A stretch of DNA of 34,324 nt from an uncultured Rhodospirillaceae bacterium (GTDB lineage Bacteria; Pseudomonadota; Alphaproteobacteria; CAAGCB01; CAG-977). This document shows positions 31,981 to 34,324 of this stretch, piece after piece. Where the stretch lies: NCBI GenBank assembly GCA_900553035.1, contig USCC01000010.1, positions 1 to 34,324 of the forward strand. Direction: 5' to 3'. The notes under the pieces were generated by a model that was given only the letters and a program-made list of their open reading frames with translations, did no database searches and was not told the origin of the DNA. Made by a program: the position numbers and the translations under genes. How positions within the stretch are numbered: position 1 is the stretch's first letter; the number at the start of each line of letters is the position of its first letter.

Positions 31981-32673
31981 TTATCGAACGGAACGCTTTG
32001 CGTGCCGTTCGCCCATGCTTATCACATCGCAGAACACGCAGCGGCTTTTGGTGGAAAGCTGGGTATCCTTATGGTAGCAGCCAAAAAACCACTTGTCGTA
32101 GGTCAGCTTCAACAAAATTTTATCCAGAAAGCTGTGCAGCTGGTTGGTCTCGCCGCTGGCAAGGGCGGTAAAATCCAAAAATCTGCTTGGCGCATCGTGG
32201 GTCAGCACATAATCCACTTTGTAATCGCACGCTGCAAGGTTCTCCTCACAAAAGGCGTATTCCTCCTCCGAAGGCATTTCTTCCCTCCACCAGTTCACGC
32301 CGGGTTCCCGATCCTCCACATCCTGGCTTTCCGCACCGCCAAAGCACAGGTATTTTTTGTTCTCCAATTCCAGCACGCTGCCGCGGCACACATGGTACAC
32401 ATTGCCGCCCAGTGCCTGCACCTTGCCGCCAAAGCGTTCCTCGGTGGGATACTGCTTTAAAAGGTCGTAGTTTTCGTGGCTGCCGTCCAGAAACAGCAGG
32501 GTATACGGGCGCTTGCGCAGCCAATCCAGCTTTTTCTGTTCCTCCTTGCTGCCGTCCCACACAAAGCCAAAGTCGCCCAGTACCACCACGGTATCCCGTT
32601 TGCCCAGCCAGCGCAGCTTGCCGTGCTTGAAGCGGTCGATGTCGCCGTGGGTGTCCCCTGTCAGATATACCAT
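31981..32673 (-). CDS. Calcineurin-like metallophosphoesterase
   Basis: A 230-residue phosphoesterase with the metal-binding motifs in order: GDTHGD (residues 6-11), VVLGDFGF near 30-37, FLDGSHEN (the GNHE position carries Ser), LTHDAPS in the C-terminal half, and GCYH near residue 202 in place of GHTH. Substrate unknown. The ATG at 32673 is chosen because GGGAGGACAGGA precedes it and the protein then begins MVYLTGDTHG. Clostridial in codon usage, like its neighbours. Confidence 0.85.
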   Translation of the reverse strand: MVYLTGDTHGDIDRFKHGKLRWLGKRDTVVVLGDFGFVWDGSKEEQKKLDWLRKRPYTLLFLDGSHENYDLLKQYPTEERFGGKVQALGGNVYHVCRGSVLELENKKYLCFGGAESQDVEDREPGVNWWREEMPSEEEYAFCEENLAACDYKVDYVLTHDAPSRFLDFTALASGETNQLHSFLDKILLKLTYDKWFFGCYHKDTQLSTKSRCVFCDVISMGERHAKRSVR

Positions 32674-32794
32674 TCCTGTCCTCCCTGACCGGATGTGAAA
32701 TCGGCACAATAAGCCTTGTCACACCCCGCCAAACCTGTTATTATAAAGAATACAGCCTTCCGCTGTGATCTCGTTCTTACCCGGCGCACGGCGC

Positions 32795-32823
32795 TTGTGC
32801 CGTACTGCCTGTTGTTTTATATT
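32795..32823 (+). promoter_or_regulatory. Candidate promoter of the DacA-like gene
   Basis: TTGTGC (32795-32800) and TATATT (32818-32823) with a 17-base spacer, 26 bases before the ATG at 32849. Confidence 0.5.
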
Positions 32824-32848
32824 ATCGCTTTTTAAAGGAATTGTCCAC

Positions 32849-34189
32849 ATGAAACGTATTTTTGCGCTGGTTTTGTCGTTCGCTGTCCTGTTCAGCTGCC
32901 TTGTGCTGCCCGCCGGGGCTATGTTCGACCCCACCCCGGTCTATCAGGTGCAGGCACAGAGTGCCTATATCGTCAACACCGATACCAATATCATCGTCTA
33001 TGATAAGGACAGCACAAAGCAGGTATCCGCCGGTGGTCTGACAAAGTACATGACCATTGCCCTGCTGCTGACCAACTATGCCGACCATCTGGACGACACC
33101 TTCCAGATGCCCTTTGCCATCTCGGATTACGTTTATAACACCAACAACGCCGATATGCGCTCCAACGAGACCTTTACCTACCGCGAAGCCATGTACGCCA
33201 TGCTGACCCGCAACGCCAACGAAGCCGCCATGGGCCTTGCCTATGCCCTTTCCGGCGGCGACCTCGCGGGCTGGGTGAGCCAGATGAACACCCTGTCCCA
33301 GCGCATCGGCACCACCGGCAGCACCTGGACGGATGCCTGCGGCATCGACAGCGGCAACGTGACCTGTGCCGTGGATATGTACCTGATCCTGCGTTATCTG
33401 ATGAGTTTTGATGCCTTTGTGGAGGTTTCCGGTGCGCCCAGCTTTACCATGCCCGCCAAAGAAAAACACCGTTCTTCGTCTGTTCTGGTCAGCCAGAACG
33501 CCGCGCTGAGCAAATCCAGCGGCGGCAAATACTACCGCAGCGCCATGCAGGGCGGCATGTGCGATGTGACCGCATTCAAAAGCGACAGTGGCAATCAGAG
33601 CTATGTTTCATGGGCCAATAAGGATGGTGCCACCTATATTTTCTGCGTGATGCAAAGCCCGGACACCTGCGACGATTTCGGCTACGCCAACCGTCGCCCG
33701 GCCCTGTGCGAGACCGTGAAGCTGATGGACTGGGTGTTCGACAGCTTTTCCATTCAGGCCGCACTGGACACCGACCTTACGCTGGCCGAGATCCCGGTGA
33801 AGTATTCCTCCGATACCAGCTCCCTGCAGCTGTATCCCGCCGACAGCATGATGACCCTGCTGCCTTCCACCGGCGACGGCAGCGTGACCCAGAAATATTT
33901 CCACCTGCCGGATTCCGTGTGTGCCCCTGTCCAGCAGGGCGATGTGGTGGGTACCGTGGAGCTAAAGCTTGCCGGTGAGACCATTGGCGTGGTGGACCTG
34001 ATCGCCGGGCAGGATGTCAGCCTGAACCCGCTGCTGTTCACTGTGGCGCGTTTTCAGGAATTCTTAGGCAGTCTGTACCTCAAAGTTGTAATAACATTGA
34101 GTATTATTTCCATCATCATCTACTTTGCGTGGGTCCTTTTGAACAACTGGAACCGCCGCAAGCCCACCAGAAAGATCCGCCGCCGCTGA
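32849..34189 (+). CDS. DacA-like (D-Ala-D-Ala carboxypeptidase family) membrane protein lacking catalytic motifs
   Basis: The 446-residue protein has a signal peptide (MKRIFALVLSFAVLFSCLVL, ending AGA), a penicillin-binding-protein 5-like domain, a beta-rich C-terminal domain, and a hydrophobic segment near residues 410-432 with a basic tail (NRRKPTRKIRRR). The active-site motif that should be SxxK (ASLTK) reads G63-L-T-K66, the SxN motif reads N122-A-N124, and no KTG is found at its usual place (RSAMQGGMCDVTAF stands there). It is therefore unlikely to hydrolyse or bind beta-lactams as an enzyme. AAAGGA upstream supports the ATG at 32849. Clostridial. Confidence 0.82.
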   Translation: MKRIFALVLSFAVLFSCLVLPAGAMFDPTPVYQVQAQSAYIVNTDTNIIVYDKDSTKQVSAGGLTKYMTIALLLTNYADHLDDTFQMPFAISDYVYNTNNADMRSNETFTYREAMYAMLTRNANEAAMGLAYALSGGDLAGWVSQMNTLSQRIGTTGSTWTDACGIDSGNVTCAVDMYLILRYLMSFDAFVEVSGAPSFTMPAKEKHRSSSVLVSQNAALSKSSGGKYYRSAMQGGMCDVTAFKSDSGNQSYVSWANKDGATYIFCVMQSPDTCDDFGYANRRPALCETVKLMDWVFDSFSIQAALDTDLTLAEIPVKYSSDTSSLQLYPADSMMTLLPSTGDGSVTQKYFHLPDSVCAPVQQGDVVGTVELKLAGETIGVVDLIAGQDVSLNPLLFTVARFQEFLGSLYLKVVITLSIISIIIYFAWVLLNNWNRRKPTRKIRRR

Positions 34190-34230
34190 GCTTTGCACCG
34201 TTCAGCCGCATTTTGTGGAAAAGTGATGCA

Positions 34231-34268
34231 AAAAGCCCCGTCAGCCTTTTCAGGATGACGGGGCTTTT
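34231..34268. terminator. Terminator between the DacA-like gene and tRNA-Gln
   Basis: A 13-bp stem, AAAAGCCCCGTCA / TGACGGGGCTTTT, with a 12-base loop. It can serve the plus-strand gene and, in reverse, the tRNA. Confidence 0.88.
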
Positions 34269-34270
34269 GG

Positions 34271-34324
34271 TTGCGCCAGCAGGAGTCGAACCTACGATGG
34301 GGGAGTCAAAGTCCCCTGCCTTAC
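34271..34324 (-). tRNA. tRNA-Gln (anticodon UUG), 5' part cut by the window edge
   Basis: The minus strand reads from the D loop (GTAAGGCA) through anticodon stem-loop GGGGA-CTTTGAC-TCCCC with anticodon TTG, T arm GTAGG-TTCGACT-CCTGC and 3' acceptor strand TGGCGCA with discriminator A. The 3' CCA is not encoded. The first 20 or so bases lie beyond the edge. Confidence 0.88.

Overview
The window holds two unrelated genomes joined end to end. From about base 50 to about base 31,255 it reads as one stretch of an alphaproteobacterial chromosome. The gene content and orders support this: ihfB-lapA near accD, rpmH-rnpA-yidD-yidC-engB, a flgF-flgG-flgA-flgH operon, fliL-fliM followed by a DUF6468-type gene and a MotE-like gene, FlaF-type domains, and an AapJ-like binding protein. 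A Rhodospirillales-like, flagellated bacterium is the best guess, possibly host-associated; this is inference from gene order and protein character, not from a search. From about 31,255 to the end, codon use and genes switch to a Clostridia (Oscillospiraceae/Faecalibacterium-like) type: the C-terminal part of RecG, a metallophosphoesterase, a DacA-like protein with a hydrophobic C-terminal anchor, and a tRNA-Gln. The switch falls in the middle of an open reading frame, so the apparent fusion protein there is best explained as an assembly or library chimera.

Layout. 1-1101 (minus): accD (cut by the window edge), a LapA-domain membrane protein and ihfB. 1275-2990 (plus): a KefB-type cation/proton antiporter. 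3119-6711 (minus): a cytochrome c maturation operon ccmF-ccmG-ccmH-ccmI in which the CcmF homologue has lost its hallmark motifs. 6860-9559 (plus): feoA-feoB-feoC ferrous iron uptake. 9835-11843: a GNAT acetyltransferase, tRNA-Lys(CUU) on the minus strand with its own promoter and terminator, and a serine hydrolase. 11937-15667 (plus): rpmH-rnpA-yidD(double)-yidC-engB, the ribosome, RNase P and membrane insertion operon. 15742-18731 (plus): a thymidine/AMP phosphorylase-family gene, an LPP20-like lipoprotein and a DtxR-family metal regulator. 18788-22324: a MuiA-family protein and an amino-acid binding protein (minus), then a MlaC-like protein (plus). 22398-26835 (minus): the flagellar rod and P/L-ring operon flgF-flgG-flgA-flgH behind a near-ideal sigma-54 promoter, followed past a strong hairpin by a protein made of three FlaF-like domains. 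27025-31255 (plus): fliL-fliM-DUF6468-motE-like-cheY-like and the start of a secreted beta-rich protein.

The most unusual native features are the triple FlaF-domain protein, the tandem YidD protein with a membrane segment between its two domains, the CcmF homologue lacking its heme-handling motifs, and a phosphorylase with Glu in place of the conserved phosphate-binding Lys. In the clostridial segment, the DacA-like protein lacks the penicillin-binding-protein catalytic motifs. No CRISPR array, insertion sequence, prophage or defence system was seen.
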